Shown: in pieces, positions 44,383 to 52,340 of the stretch
Layout of the letters: every line of letters starts with the position of its first letter
Position numbering within the stretch: position 1 is the stretch's first letter
Program-made: the position numbers and the translations under genes
The notes under the pieces: generated by a model
Databases searched by the model: none
What the model saw: the letters and a program-made list of their open reading frames with translations, nothing else
Told to the model about the DNA's origin: nothing
Source of the DNA: Silanimonas sp021297925
GTDB taxonomy: Bacteria; Pseudomonadota; Gammaproteobacteria; Xanthomonadales; Xanthomonadaceae
Direction of reading: 5' to 3'
DNA length: 64,000 nt
NCBI GenBank assembly: GCA_027532825.1
Contig: JAPZTL010000027.1
Span: 1-64,000 of the forward strand

Positions 44383-44796
44383 TCACTCCTCGCTGAAGGC
44401 CACGACCTTCATCGTGAAGCGGCCGAAGACCTTGCCCTCTTCGCCGCTGCCCAGCGAGGCGACGCGGATTCGGTAGACGCCGTCGACCTTGGTCTCGGCA
44501 ACCGCGAGCGGATCGAAGTTGCCGTCGGCGCGGTCGTCGTTCTCGATGGCCTGCGAACGATCGGGGTTGAACACGGTCACCTTGGCGTCGAAGTCACTGG
44601 ACTTCACCGAAACGATCAGGAACTGGCCCGCCTTGGCCTCGACGCGGTAGTCGCGGCTCACGCCCTGGTCGGACGTCGGTGCGTCCTCGGCGGTGAGCTG
44701 GCCTTCGACGGTCTGGCCGATGCGGACCAGGGGGGCCTCGGCGGAGGCGACGAGGGGAAGGAGGGCGAGTGCGGAAGCGAGGACGGTGAGGCGCAC
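44383..44796 (-). CDS. Secreted PPC-domain-like protein
   Basis: A 137-residue protein with a Sec signal peptide ending V-A-S-A (about residue 19) and one jelly-roll domain resembling the bacterial pre-peptidase C-terminal (PPC) module: G-Q-T-V-E-G-Q-L, Y-R-V-E-A-K-A-G-Q and V-Y-R-I-R-V are its typical strands. PPC modules usually hang on proteases, but here the module stands alone. The start is GTG 44796, supported by GGAG 6 nt upstream; the longer frame lacks one. It converges with the antiporter gene, 1 nt between stops. Function is unknown. Confidence 0.75.
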   Translation of the reverse strand: MRLTVLASALALLPLVASAEAPLVRIGQTVEGQLTAEDAPTSDQGVSRDYRVEAKAGQFLIVSVKSSDFDAKVTVFNPDRSQAIENDDRADGNFDPLAVAETKVDGVYRIRVASLGSGEEGKVFGRFTMKVVAFSEE

Positions 44797-44899
44797 GGGG
44801 GGCTCCGAGGGCGCGCGCCGGGATGGCGGGCGTGAGGCCAGTGTAGAGGCCACGCTCGGTCGCCGGGCCACGACGGCCCGGCGTCCCCTCGGATGCAGT

Positions 44900-45784
44900 T
44901 CAGCCGGCCGGCTTGCGGAAGCGCAACGTCATGCGGTCCGACTCGCCGATGGCCTCGTACTTCGCCTTGTCACCGCCCTCCGGCACGTCGAGGGTCGGTG
45001 GCAGGGTCCATACGCCGTTCGGGTGGTCCTTGGTGTCCTTCGGGTTGGCGTTGATCTCGCTCCTCGCCTCCAACACGAAGCCCGCAGCCTCGGCCAGGGC
45101 GATGACCTGCGCCTCGCTGACATAGCCGTTGATCTGCTCGCGCGGCACGTCGGCGTTGGCGCGGTGCTGCTCGACGCCAAGCACGCCACCCGGCTTCAGC
45201 ACGTCGAAGAACGCCTTCATCTGACCCTCGGCCTGGCCGTTGCGCATCCAGCCGTGCAGGTTGCGGAAGGTCAGCACCGCGTCGGCCGAGCCCGGCTCGC
45301 CATAGACGGGGGCCGTGGGATCGACTTCGCGGAGCACGACCGCGTCGAACTGGGCGGGCGCCGCAGCGAGGCGCTCGCGCAGCTTGACGTTGTCGCCGGT
45401 GAAGTACTCGCGGGCGCGCTCCGAAGCGGCCTTGGCCGGGTCGTTGATCGCCGCGACGTAGGTGCCGCCGCCCTGCTTGATCCACGGGGCGAGGATCTCG
45501 GTCCACCAGGCGCCGCTGCCAGGGCTGATTTCCACCACCGTCATGCCCGGCTGCAGGCCAAAGAAGGACAGGGTCGGACCGGGGTGGCGGAAGCCATCCC
45601 GCGCGACGTTGGCGGGCGTGCGCCATTCGCCAGCGATCGCGGCATCGAGGGCGGCCTTGGCCTGCTCGTGCGCGTCGTGTGCGGCGGCGTCGGCCGGCTT
45701 GGCGTCGCCGCCGTGGTTGTGCGCGAAAGCGGCGGGAGCGGCGCAGGCGGCGGCAAGGGCAAGGGCGAAGAGGCGGTGGCGCAT
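44900..45784 (-). CDS. Exported SAM-dependent methyltransferase-like protein
   Basis: A 294-residue protein with an N-terminal signal peptide (M-R-H-R then hydrophobic about 5-21, then A-H-N-H-G-G) followed by a class I methyltransferase fold. Motif I is V-V-E-I-S-P-G-S-G-A-W (about 83-93) and a later K-P-G-G-V-L-G-V-E-Q-H block matches motif IV/post-IV. It belongs to the COG4798-type predicted methyltransferases. SAM should not be available outside the cytoplasm, so the export signal and the fold are in tension. The ATG at 45784 has GGAG upstream; a longer frame exists but would hide the signal. Confidence 0.82.
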   Translation of the reverse strand: MRHRLFALALAAACAAPAAFAHNHGGDAKPADAAAHDAHEQAKAALDAAIAGEWRTPANVARDGFRHPGPTLSFFGLQPGMTVVEISPGSGAWWTEILAPWIKQGGGTYVAAINDPAKAASERAREYFTGDNVKLRERLAAAPAQFDAVVLREVDPTAPVYGEPGSADAVLTFRNLHGWMRNGQAEGQMKAFFDVLKPGGVLGVEQHRANADVPREQINGYVSEAQVIALAEAAGFVLEARSEINANPKDTKDHPNGVWTLPPTLDVPEGGDKAKYEAIGESDRMTLRFRKPAG

Positions 45785-45917
45785 GGACGAGGCTCCGGGT
45801 GGCTGTGGCGTGAAGGGTGCGCAGACCCGCGTTACGGGCGTGGCAAGGCGCACCCTGTTCGCCGAGGCTGGACGCCGCTTCGACCACTCGACGACGCCCA
45901 CGACGGGGCGGACGCGC

Positions 45918-45923
45918 TAGTCT
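45918..45923 (+). promoter_or_regulatory. -10-like hexamer before the gene at 45954
   Basis: TAGTCT followed by CGGGC, 30 nt before the GTG start. It is a weaker match to the recurring promoter-like signature of the window. Confidence 0.25.
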
Positions 45924-45953
45924 CGGGCTCCAACACCGCCCGACGAGCGCCTC

Positions 45954-46400
45954 GTGCCCGTGCCTCCCGACCGTCCTTCCGGACCCTTCCGCGCCCACGG
46001 CGACATCGAGGTGCTGAAGGACGGCTCGATCATCCGGGCCGCTGGCGCGGGCCCCTTCAATGTGGAAGCCGTCGCGGCCTACGCGCAGCAAGTGGCGCGA
46101 CTGGTCGCCGGCGTCGAGCCCGGCGGGCGGTTCGTGGTGATCGCGCGGATGAGCCGCAGCATCCTCGCACCGCCCGAGGCGTGGGCCGCGCTGGAAGCGA
46201 GCATCGGCAGTCGAAAGCGCGGCCCGTCGCGCCAGGTCGGTGCCGCCTGGGTGAAGGAGGGCGAGGTCGAGGGCTGGGCCCTGATGCTGCCCAGGGTCAA
46301 CGCGATCTACCGCGCCATCGACGTGCCCTTCCGCGGCTTCGACGACGAGGCCACGGCGACTGGATGGGCCCTGGACGTGCTCGGCGGCCGCGAGCCCTGA
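45954..46400 (+). CDS. Small STAS-like cytoplasmic protein of unknown function
   Basis: A 148-residue protein with a GTG start. No signal peptide or membrane helix is visible. The pattern of a strand (I-E-V-L-K-D-G-S-I-I-R), a helix and V-V-I-A-R-M-S-R-S-I-L-A resembles SpoIIAA/STAS-like alpha/beta folds; the resemblance is weak. It lies between the divergent exported methyltransferase gene and a convergent Crp/Fnr gene 16 nt away. No named family recognised. Confidence 0.6.
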   Translation: MPVPPDRPSGPFRAHGDIEVLKDGSIIRAAGAGPFNVEAVAAYAQQVARLVAGVEPGGRFVVIARMSRSILAPPEAWAALEASIGSRKRGPSRQVGAAWVKEGEVEGWALMLPRVNAIYRAIDVPFRGFDDEATATGWALDVLGGREP

Positions 46401-46416
46401 GGCACCGCTCGATGCG

Positions 46417-47118
46417 TCAGTACGGTGGACGGGTGCGGCGGCCGACCGAGTAACAGGCGCAAGCCGCGTGCTCCAGACGATCCCGATCGAGGATCAGCAG
46501 CTCGCCGCGGGAGTAACGGATGATGCCGGCGCGATGCAATCGGCCTGCCGCAATCGTTACGGCGCTTCGCTGCACACCCAACAGTCCCGCGAGGCGCAGG
46601 TGGGTGAAGCGGAGCTCCGACTCCCCGACCCGATCCTGCGCCCGCAGCAACCACAGTGCCAAGCGGGAAGGAAGCGAGTGGAAGCGGGTGCAGGGAACGG
46701 CCCGCGCGACCTGCGCGAAAAGCTGGGTCACCGCGCGGTCGACCAGCCGGCGAAGGATCGCGTTGGCGTCGAGCTCGGCGCGGAATCGAGGAACGCCGAT
46801 CCGCCACGCACGACCGCCGACGAGGACGACGGAGCGCATCGCGGACGGTGCAACACCCAAGGCCAGCATCGCACCGTCGACACTTTCGCGGCCGATCACG
46901 GCGACTTCGAGCGCCTCATGCCCACCCACCTCGGCAAGCACCCCGATGAGTCCGGCCTGCGGGAAGTGCACCTGCGCATGGCTCCGCCGGGCGAAGACCA
47001 GACGCTCGTCGACAACCAGTTCGACGTCGTCGCACTGCGCGAGGAACCGCTCGCCGAGGGCGCGAGGCAGTTGGCCCAGCAGGGCGTTGCCACGATTCGA
47101 CGGTTTCAAGATGGCCAA
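46417..47118 (-). CDS. Crp/Fnr-family transcriptional regulator (first of two)
   Basis: A 233-residue regulator with a cyclic-nucleotide-binding-like beta-roll (about 20-135), a dimer helix and a Crp-type winged helix: T-H-L-R-L-A-G-L-L-G-V-Q-R-S-A-V-T near 173-189. The C-terminus ends in A-C-A-C-Y (about 220-224), the C-x-C-Y tail common in this Crp subgroup and shared with the second regulator at 47934. Classical cAMP-binding residues are not evident, so the ligand is unknown. It is separated from the CsbD-like gene by a 312-bp region with no clear gene. Confidence 0.86.
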   Translation of the reverse strand: MAILKPSNRGNALLGQLPRALGERFLAQCDDVELVVDERLVFARRSHAQVHFPQAGLIGVLAEVGGHEALEVAVIGRESVDGAMLALGVAPSAMRSVVLVGGRAWRIGVPRFRAELDANAILRRLVDRAVTQLFAQVARAVPCTRFHSLPSRLALWLLRAQDRVGESELRFTHLRLAGLLGVQRSAVTIAAGRLHRAGIIRYSRGELLILDRDRLEHAACACYSVGRRTRPPY

Positions 47119-47430
47119 GCGCGTCTCCTCGAGGGCGTCGGCAGACGCGCTCTCTCAGTCGTCGCAGGCGCCACGCAACGGCAGGGGAACCGGAACCACC
47201 CGCAGCAATGGATGGGCGAACTCGCCATCAGGGCTCATCGAATCGGCCCCAGGCTGCTCCACCGGCTCCGACGGACGCCACCGGGCGTCTTTCGATGGCA
47301 GCGGAGCGCTGGGGACGAGGAACAACGCTCCTCCCGATCGCCGGGACAAGGCACGTTCCGCACGGGAACGCGCTGGCGATGTCCATAGGTCGTCATTCGG
47401 CCTGTCCCGGCGTTCGTGGAGGACACGACG
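47119..47430. other. 312-bp non-coding stretch between a Crp/Fnr gene and the CsbD-like gene
   Basis: I see no convincing gene here: the few short frames lack ribosome sites and family resemblance. It holds a small inverted repeat at 47354-47370 (CGTTCC, 5-nt spacer, GGAACG), possibly an operator. It should contain the promoter of the leftward Crp/Fnr gene, which starts at 47118. Confidence 0.4.
47354..47370. promoter_or_regulatory. Small inverted repeat, possible operator
   Basis: CGTTCC GCACG GGAACG forms a 6-bp inverted repeat around a 5-nt spacer, 236 bp upstream of the start of the leftward Crp/Fnr gene. It is short and may be chance. Confidence 0.2.
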
Positions 47431-47446
47431 TCACACCTTGTGACGT
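47428..47446. repeat. Inverted repeat across the stop of the CsbD-like gene
   Basis: ACGTCACACCTTGTGACGT: 8-bp arms around a 3-nt spacer, covering the stop codon (47431-47433) and final codons of the CsbD-like gene. It may be a small terminator or RNA hairpin. It is not a Crp site, because the half-sites face outward. Confidence 0.35.
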
Positions 47447-47802
47447 GCGAGGAAGCGGGCCACCTGGCCGTCGGCCTCCGAGCGCTTGACGCCGTAGCGC
47501 TTCTCGACGAGCGACGCGAGATCGGCCGCCTGGCCGTTGGTCTTCAGCAGTTCGTCCGCGCTGATCTTGGTCCATTCCGCGCGCGCTGCACCCACCTGGG
47601 TGCTCCAAGGACCGCGCCCGCCTTTCGACTTCGCGGTGATGTCGGACGGCTGGCCCATCAGGGCATCGTCGCCCTTGGCCGCAGTCGGGGCTGCGGCGGC
47701 GGCATGGGAGAGGGCCTCGCCATCGGGGAGATGGAAGGCCGGCGTGGGCTGCGGCATCGCGCCCTTGGCGGGGATGTCATGCGTGTTCTTTGAGGTGGTC
47801 AT
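47431..47802 (-). CDS. CsbD-like stress protein with an N-terminal extension
   Basis: A 123-residue hydrophilic protein. Residues about 76-121 match the CsbD fold (W-T-K-I-S-A-D-E-L-L, then Y-G-V-K-R-S-E-A-D-G-Q-V), a small helical bundle made under general stress in many bacteria. The first 70 residues are a low-complexity Ala/Gly/Pro extension not found in plain CsbD (about 60-70 residues). It lies between two Crp/Fnr genes, so stress-responsive control is plausible. No clear Shine-Dalgarno precedes the ATG. The molecular role of CsbD is not established. Confidence 0.72.
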   Translation of the reverse strand: MTTSKNTHDIPAKGAMPQPTPAFHLPDGEALSHAAAAAPTAAKGDDALMGQPSDITAKSKGGRGPWSTQVGAARAEWTKISADELLKTNGQAADLASLVEKRYGVKRSEADGQVARFLARHKV

Positions 47803-47933
47803 GGGGGGGATCTCGATGGGGGTTCCCGTGCCGGGAGGCGGCGGGCCGGCATGGGCCGGACATCGAGACTGCGCTTCCCGTGGAAGAACATCGGTGCGCT
47901 ACGCCACGCAGCAATGATCGACGACGCTCTCGC

Positions 47934-48674
47934 TTAGCGGGCGAACTTGGGCGGCGCGCTCGAAGGCACGTAGTGCAGCAAGCGGTCGTACTCGTGCTTG
48001 ACGACGGCGTAGCACTCGCAGCAGCGCGCTTCGAGGCCCGGGCGATCGAGCACGGTGATGTGGCCACGGCTGTACTCGATCAGCCCCTGCTTCTGCAGCT
48101 TGCCGGCCGCTTCGGTCACGCCTTCGCGGCGCACGCCCAGCATGTTGGCGATCAGCTCCTGCGTCATCTGCAGCACGGGGCCGTCGAGGCGGTCGATCGA
48201 CAGCAGCAACCAACGGCAGAGCTGCTGATCGATGGAATGGTGGCGGTTGCACACCGCCGTCTGGGCCATCTGCGTGAGCAGGGCCTGCGTGTAGCGCAAC
48301 AGCAACAGCAGCAGATCACCGTGGCGGTTGAACTCCTCCATCAGCACCGGGCCGGCGAGGCGATACGCCCAGCCCGCGCTCTGCACGACCGCACGGCTGG
48401 GCGTGCTCGCGCCGCCCATGAACAGCGCCACGCCGACGATGCCTTCGTTGCCGACCACCGAGATCTCCGCGGAGGCGCCGTCCTCCAGCACGTAAAGCAG
48501 GGAAACGATGCTGTCCGTGGGGAAATAGGCGTATCGCATCGCGTCGCCCGGCTCGTAGAGCACCTTCCCCAGCGGAAACGGCACGCGCTCGAGTTTCGGA
48601 AACAGGCGCTGCCGTACCTCACTAGGCAGGGCGTCGAGCAGGTGGTTCCGTTCGGGCGAGGGGGCGTTGGGCAT
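47934..48674 (-). CDS. Crp/Fnr-family transcriptional regulator (second of two)
   Basis: A 246-residue regulator with a beta-roll sensor (about 15-140: P-L-G-K-V-L-Y-E-P-G-D, S-A-E-I-S-V-V-G-N-E-G-I-V-G), a dimer helix, and a winged helix with M-T-Q-E-L-I-A-N-M-L-G-V-R-R-E-G-V-T near 176-193. The C-terminus has R-C-C-E-C-Y (about 223-228). The overall pattern fits the cyclic-nucleotide-independent Crp group of Xanthomonadaceae and rhizobia. A TGTG-N8-CACA site lies 38 bp before its start. It diverges from an entericidin-like lipoprotein gene. Confidence 0.9.
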   Translation of the reverse strand: MPNAPSPERNHLLDALPSEVRQRLFPKLERVPFPLGKVLYEPGDAMRYAYFPTDSIVSLLYVLEDGASAEISVVGNEGIVGVALFMGGASTPSRAVVQSAGWAYRLAGPVLMEEFNRHGDLLLLLLRYTQALLTQMAQTAVCNRHHSIDQQLCRWLLLSIDRLDGPVLQMTQELIANMLGVRREGVTEAAGKLQKQGLIEYSRGHITVLDRPGLEARCCECYAVVKHEYDRLLHYVPSSAPPKFAR

Positions 48675-48711
48675 GCCGTCCGAGCATACGCCGCCGCCTT
48701 CACGGCCTATG

Positions 48712-48727
48712 TGTGGTAGCGAACACA
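48712..48727. promoter_or_regulatory. Candidate Crp/Fnr-type operator
   Basis: TGTGGTAGCGAACACA has the Crp core TGTG-N8-CACA. It lies in the 130-bp region between the Crp/Fnr gene (start 48674) and the entericidin-like gene (start 48805), so one site could serve both. Autoregulation is plausible. Confidence 0.4.
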
Positions 48728-48804
48728 GGCGTGTGTGTGGCGCCGCACCGACGCTACGGCGGATCCGACGGATGCCGGCGTCCCCTCGACCCGCGGAGCG
48801 TGCC

Positions 48805-49005
48805 ATGAACCACCGAACCCCCCGACCCCGGAACGTCCTCCTGATCGGCATGGCCTTGATCGCCATGCTGGTGCTGGGCGCCTGCAACACGATGCGCGGC
48901 GTCGGCAAGGACACCGAAGCCGTCGGTGAAAAGATCCAGGACGAAGCCGAGCAGCACATGGATGACGATGAGAAAGACGACCGCCGCGAAGGAGCCCCCC
49001 TGTGA
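48805..49005 (+). CDS. Entericidin-like small lipoprotein
   Basis: A 66-residue lipoprotein: a hydrophobic signal ending L-G-A-C with the lipid Cys, followed directly by N-T-M-R-G-V-G-K-D-T-E-A-V-G-E-K-I-Q-D, which matches the entericidin EcnA/EcnB sequence pattern. The tail is acidic and disordered. Entericidins are stress-induced membrane lipoproteins linked to starvation and lysis in E. coli, but many homologs have no known role. ATG 48805 has GGAG 7 nt upstream. It overlaps the next gene by 4 nt (GTGA). Confidence 0.82.
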   Translation: MNHRTPRPRNVLLIGMALIAMLVLGACNTMRGVGKDTEAVGEKIQDEAEQHMDDDEKDDRREGAPL

Positions 49006-49460
49006 AAACGCCCCTGATCCCGATGATCGGCCTGGCGCTCGTGCTGACGGTCGGATGCCAGAAATCCCCATCAGACGCCGCCGACGACCTGGCCGCCGAG
49101 CGCGCCAAGGCCAGTGATGACATCGCCGAGGCCCGCGACGAAGCGGCGGTCTCCATGGAGGAGGCGGACGAGGCCCTCGTCGATGCGGAACAGACGCGCG
49201 ACGAGGCCGTGGTCGACGCGCAGGACGACATGGGCTCTGCGACCGCGGACATCCTGGCCGAGAGGGCGGAAGCCAACTACACCCTCGCGACCAAGGAAGC
49301 GGACGCCCGCGCCCGGGTAGCCATGGAGAAGTGCGAAGCCCTCAGCGGCGTCGACCAGACGGCGTGCAAGAGCGAGGTCGACGCAACGCGTGCGGTGGAG
49401 GAGACACGAGCCATTGCCGACCGCGATGCCGCGCTGGCGGAGGCGAAACGCCAGGACTGA
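49002..49460 (+). CDS. Coiled-coil lipoprotein of unknown function
   Basis: A 152-residue protein with a signal peptide ending L-T-V-G-C (lipid Cys19). The rest is almost entirely charged helix, rich in Ala, Asp, Glu and Arg with heptad character (about 25-150), plus two Cys (about 110 and 121) in a C-E-A-L-S-G-V-D-Q-T-A-C loop. It probably forms a long periplasmic coiled coil. The GTG start overlaps the entericidin-like gene by 4 nt, with GGAG 7 nt upstream, so the two are translated together. No named family recognised. Confidence 0.72.
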   Translation: MKTPLIPMIGLALVLTVGCQKSPSDAADDLAAERAKASDDIAEARDEAAVSMEEADEALVDAEQTRDEAVVDAQDDMGSATADILAERAEANYTLATKEADARARVAMEKCEALSGVDQTACKSEVDATRAVEETRAIADRDAALAEAKRQD

Positions 49461-49500
49461 GGGAACGACCGGCGGCGGATGGCCACTGCCGGTGCCATCG

Positions 49501-49526
49501 GACGGGGCCCTTTGCCGGGCCCCGTC
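49501..49526 (+). terminator. Terminator after the lipoprotein pair
   Basis: The 10-bp arms GACGGGGCCC (49501-49510) and GGGCCCCGTC (49517-49526) have loop TTTGCC, 40 bp past the stop. A weak T-containing stretch follows (GTCGTTGG). Plausible terminator. Confidence 0.55.
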
Positions 49527-49564
49527 GTCGTTGGCGGTGCGGTCATGCCGTGCACGAGACCCTC

Positions 49565-49828
49565 TCAGCCGCCGATCCAGCGCCTCGCGATCAGGCCCAG
49601 CAGCGGAGCAAGACCGAGCTTCCGCGCCGGCGACCACATCCGGATCGCCAGCAGCAGGGCGAGCAGGCTCACGATCGGATGGCGCCGGGCCAAGGCCAAG
49701 CCGTCCATGACGCGATCGGCCACGTGCAGCGGGCCCGAACACTGGACGCACTGCACGGCAAGTTGGATGCGCTGGGTCTGGGCCAGCGCCGCGAGCTCTC
49801 GCCGACGAACCGCCACGGCCGTCGTCAT
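49565..49828 (-). CDS. YqjK-like small membrane protein
   Basis: An 87-residue protein. The N-terminus is charged and helical (R-R-R-E-L-A-A-L-A-Q); a hydrophobic stretch near 48-65 may span or dip into the membrane, and the C-terminus is basic. Size, position behind a YqjE-type gene and composition fit YqjK. It starts at ATG 49828 and overlaps the YqjE-like gene by 4 nt. Function is not known; it is usually stress-associated with YqjD/YqjE. Confidence 0.7.
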   Translation of the reverse strand: MTTAVAVRRRELAALAQTQRIQLAVQCVQCSGPLHVADRVMDGLALARRHPIVSLLALLLAIRMWSPARKLGLAPLLGLIARRWIGG

Positions 49829-50235
49829 GGCGGCGACGCGCGCAGGATGGCGTGGTCCTTGCCCAACTCCTCGAGCGTGGCGGCGAACCAACGCGGCGCG
49901 CGGCGAATGCGCTCCAAGGCCACGGCCACGGCGGCCGCCCCGAAGAGCAGCAGGACGAAAGCCGCGCCGACGAGCACGGCGACCCGGTCTTCGCTGGCGA
50001 CGGCGAGCACGGCGGCGGCCAAGCCGGCCGCGACGGCCAAGCCGAACGCGAGCAATGCGGCGACCCACCACGACAACACAACGATCAGGCGCCACAGGGC
50101 CTGGTCGAGGTCGACTTCCATCAAGGCGAGCCGCGTTTGTGCGATCGCCACCATCGTGGCCGCGAGGTCCGCCAGCGCGGCCATCAGGCCGCGCCGACGG
50201 GGGGGGGATGCGCCGCCCGCGGCCACCTCGCTCAC
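49825..50235 (-). CDS. YqjE-like (holin-superfamily) membrane protein
   Basis: A 136-residue protein of the YqjE/holin III family: a short basic N-terminus, an amphipathic segment (about 20-45), two strong membrane helices (about 50-75 and 82-106) and a charged C-terminus. It overlaps both YqjK- and YqjD-like genes by 4 nt, so the three form one coupled unit. Codons near the start include a run of nine C on the coding strand (G at 50199-50207), which could be prone to slippage. Confidence 0.8.
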   Translation of the reverse strand: MSEVAAGGASPPRRRGLMAALADLAATMVAIAQTRLALMEVDLDQALWRLIVVLSWWVAALLAFGLAVAAGLAAAVLAVASEDRVAVLVGAAFVLLLFGAAAVAVALERIRRAPRWFAATLEELGKDHAILRASPP

Positions 50236-50591
50236 CGGCGCCGCAACAGGAAGCCCATCAGCAGGCCCACGCCGGCACCGATGCCGATGGCGGTCCAGGG
50301 ATGCTGGTGCACGTAGCGGTCCGTGGCCGTGGCCGCGTCACGGGCCTGCGCGGCGACGGCCTGCTGGGCGTCGGCGATCCTCAGGTTCGCGGCGCGCAGC
50401 GAATCGCGCGTGCGGGCGCGGATGCCGTCGAGGGCTTCGCCGCCGTGCTGCGCGGTGGCCTTCAGCAGGGCTTCGGCGTCCGACATCGCGGTGCGGACAT
50501 CGGCGATCAGCGGTTCCATCGACAGCGACGGTGCGCTGCGGTCGGGAACGATGCCACTGGACTTGTCGAGGGTCTTTTCGAGGGGATTCAT
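50232..50591 (-). CDS. YqjD/ElaB-type membrane-anchored DUF883 protein
   Basis: A 119-residue protein with a long amphipathic helical N-terminus (about 25-95) and a C-terminal anchor H-P-W-T-A-I-G-I-G-A-G-V-G-L-L-M-G-F. The H-P-W and glycine-rich helix are the DUF883/ElaB/YqjD signature. In E. coli YqjD binds ribosomes at the membrane in stationary phase; that activity is inferred, not shown. It is first in the yqjDEK-like unit. Confidence 0.88.
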   Translation of the reverse strand: MNPLEKTLDKSSGIVPDRSAPSLSMEPLIADVRTAMSDAEALLKATAQHGGEALDGIRARTRDSLRAANLRIADAQQAVAAQARDAATATDRYVHQHPWTAIGIGAGVGLLMGFLLRRR

Positions 50592-50622
50592 GGGGACACT
50601 CCTGGGGGGAAGGAAACGAGGT

Positions 50623-50769
50623 TCATACCCGCTGGCCGCGCAGCAAGCGGATGACGATGATCACGACGGCGACGACGAGCAGCAGGTGGATCAACCCACC
50701 CATCGTGTAAGCCGTGAAATAGCCCAGCGCCCAGAGAAGGACGAGCAGGACGGCAATGGTTTCGAGCAT
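50623..50769 (-). CDS. Lmo0937-type 48-residue membrane protein
   Basis: A very short gene encoding 48 residues, M-L-E-T-I-A-V-L-L-V-L-L-W-A-L-G-Y-F onward, with two tightly spaced hydrophobic helices (about 4-19 and 24-41) and the conserved Y-T-M-G-G-L-I-H turn, ending basic. This matches the small Lmo0937/DUF5670 family, of unknown function. Its ATG at 50769 has GGAG 9 nt upstream. It is 31 bp upstream of the YqjD-like gene and may be part of the same transcript. The pattern match makes it credible despite its size. Confidence 0.75.
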   Translation of the reverse strand: MLETIAVLLVLLWALGYFTAYTMGGLIHLLLVVAVVIIVIRLLRGQRV

Positions 50770-50868
50770 GGCGGCGGCTCCGGGTGGCGTGATCGATCGA
50801 TCACGAGGAGGGCTGAGGATGCGCCGCGGGCTCGCGGATGACGGTGCGGTGCCGCACGCAGCAAAAGA

Positions 50869-50893
50869 AACGGGGCGCTTGGAGCGCCCCGTT
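50869..50893 (-). terminator. Rho-independent terminator of icd
   Basis: The 10-bp arms AACGGGGCGC (50869-50878) and GCGCCCCGTT (50884-50893) have a 5-nt loop. On the minus strand the stem is followed by TCTTTTGC, a T-rich tail. It is 27 bp past the icd stop. Confidence 0.75.
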
Positions 50894-50920
50894 CCGGTGT
50901 CGCGATGTCGGCGTTTCCGA

Positions 50921-52246
<1,326 letters not shown>

Positions 52247-52340
52247 GGGGCCTCCAGTGAACGCGTGAGCCCGCATTGTCGCGGTTCCGGGCCGCCCGGG
52301 GAAAGCGCGGGGGTTAAATCGACGTGAGTGGCCGGCGGAC

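Noticed and set aside
47155..47349. A 64-residue minus-strand frame in the 312-bp gap
   Set aside because: No ribosome site, Pro/Arg-rich composition and no recognisable fold; chance open frame.
47431..47443. TCACACCTTGTGA as a possible Crp site
   Set aside because: Half-sites are in the outward order TCACA...TGTGA with a 3-bp spacer, the reverse of a Crp operator, and it overlaps a stop codon.
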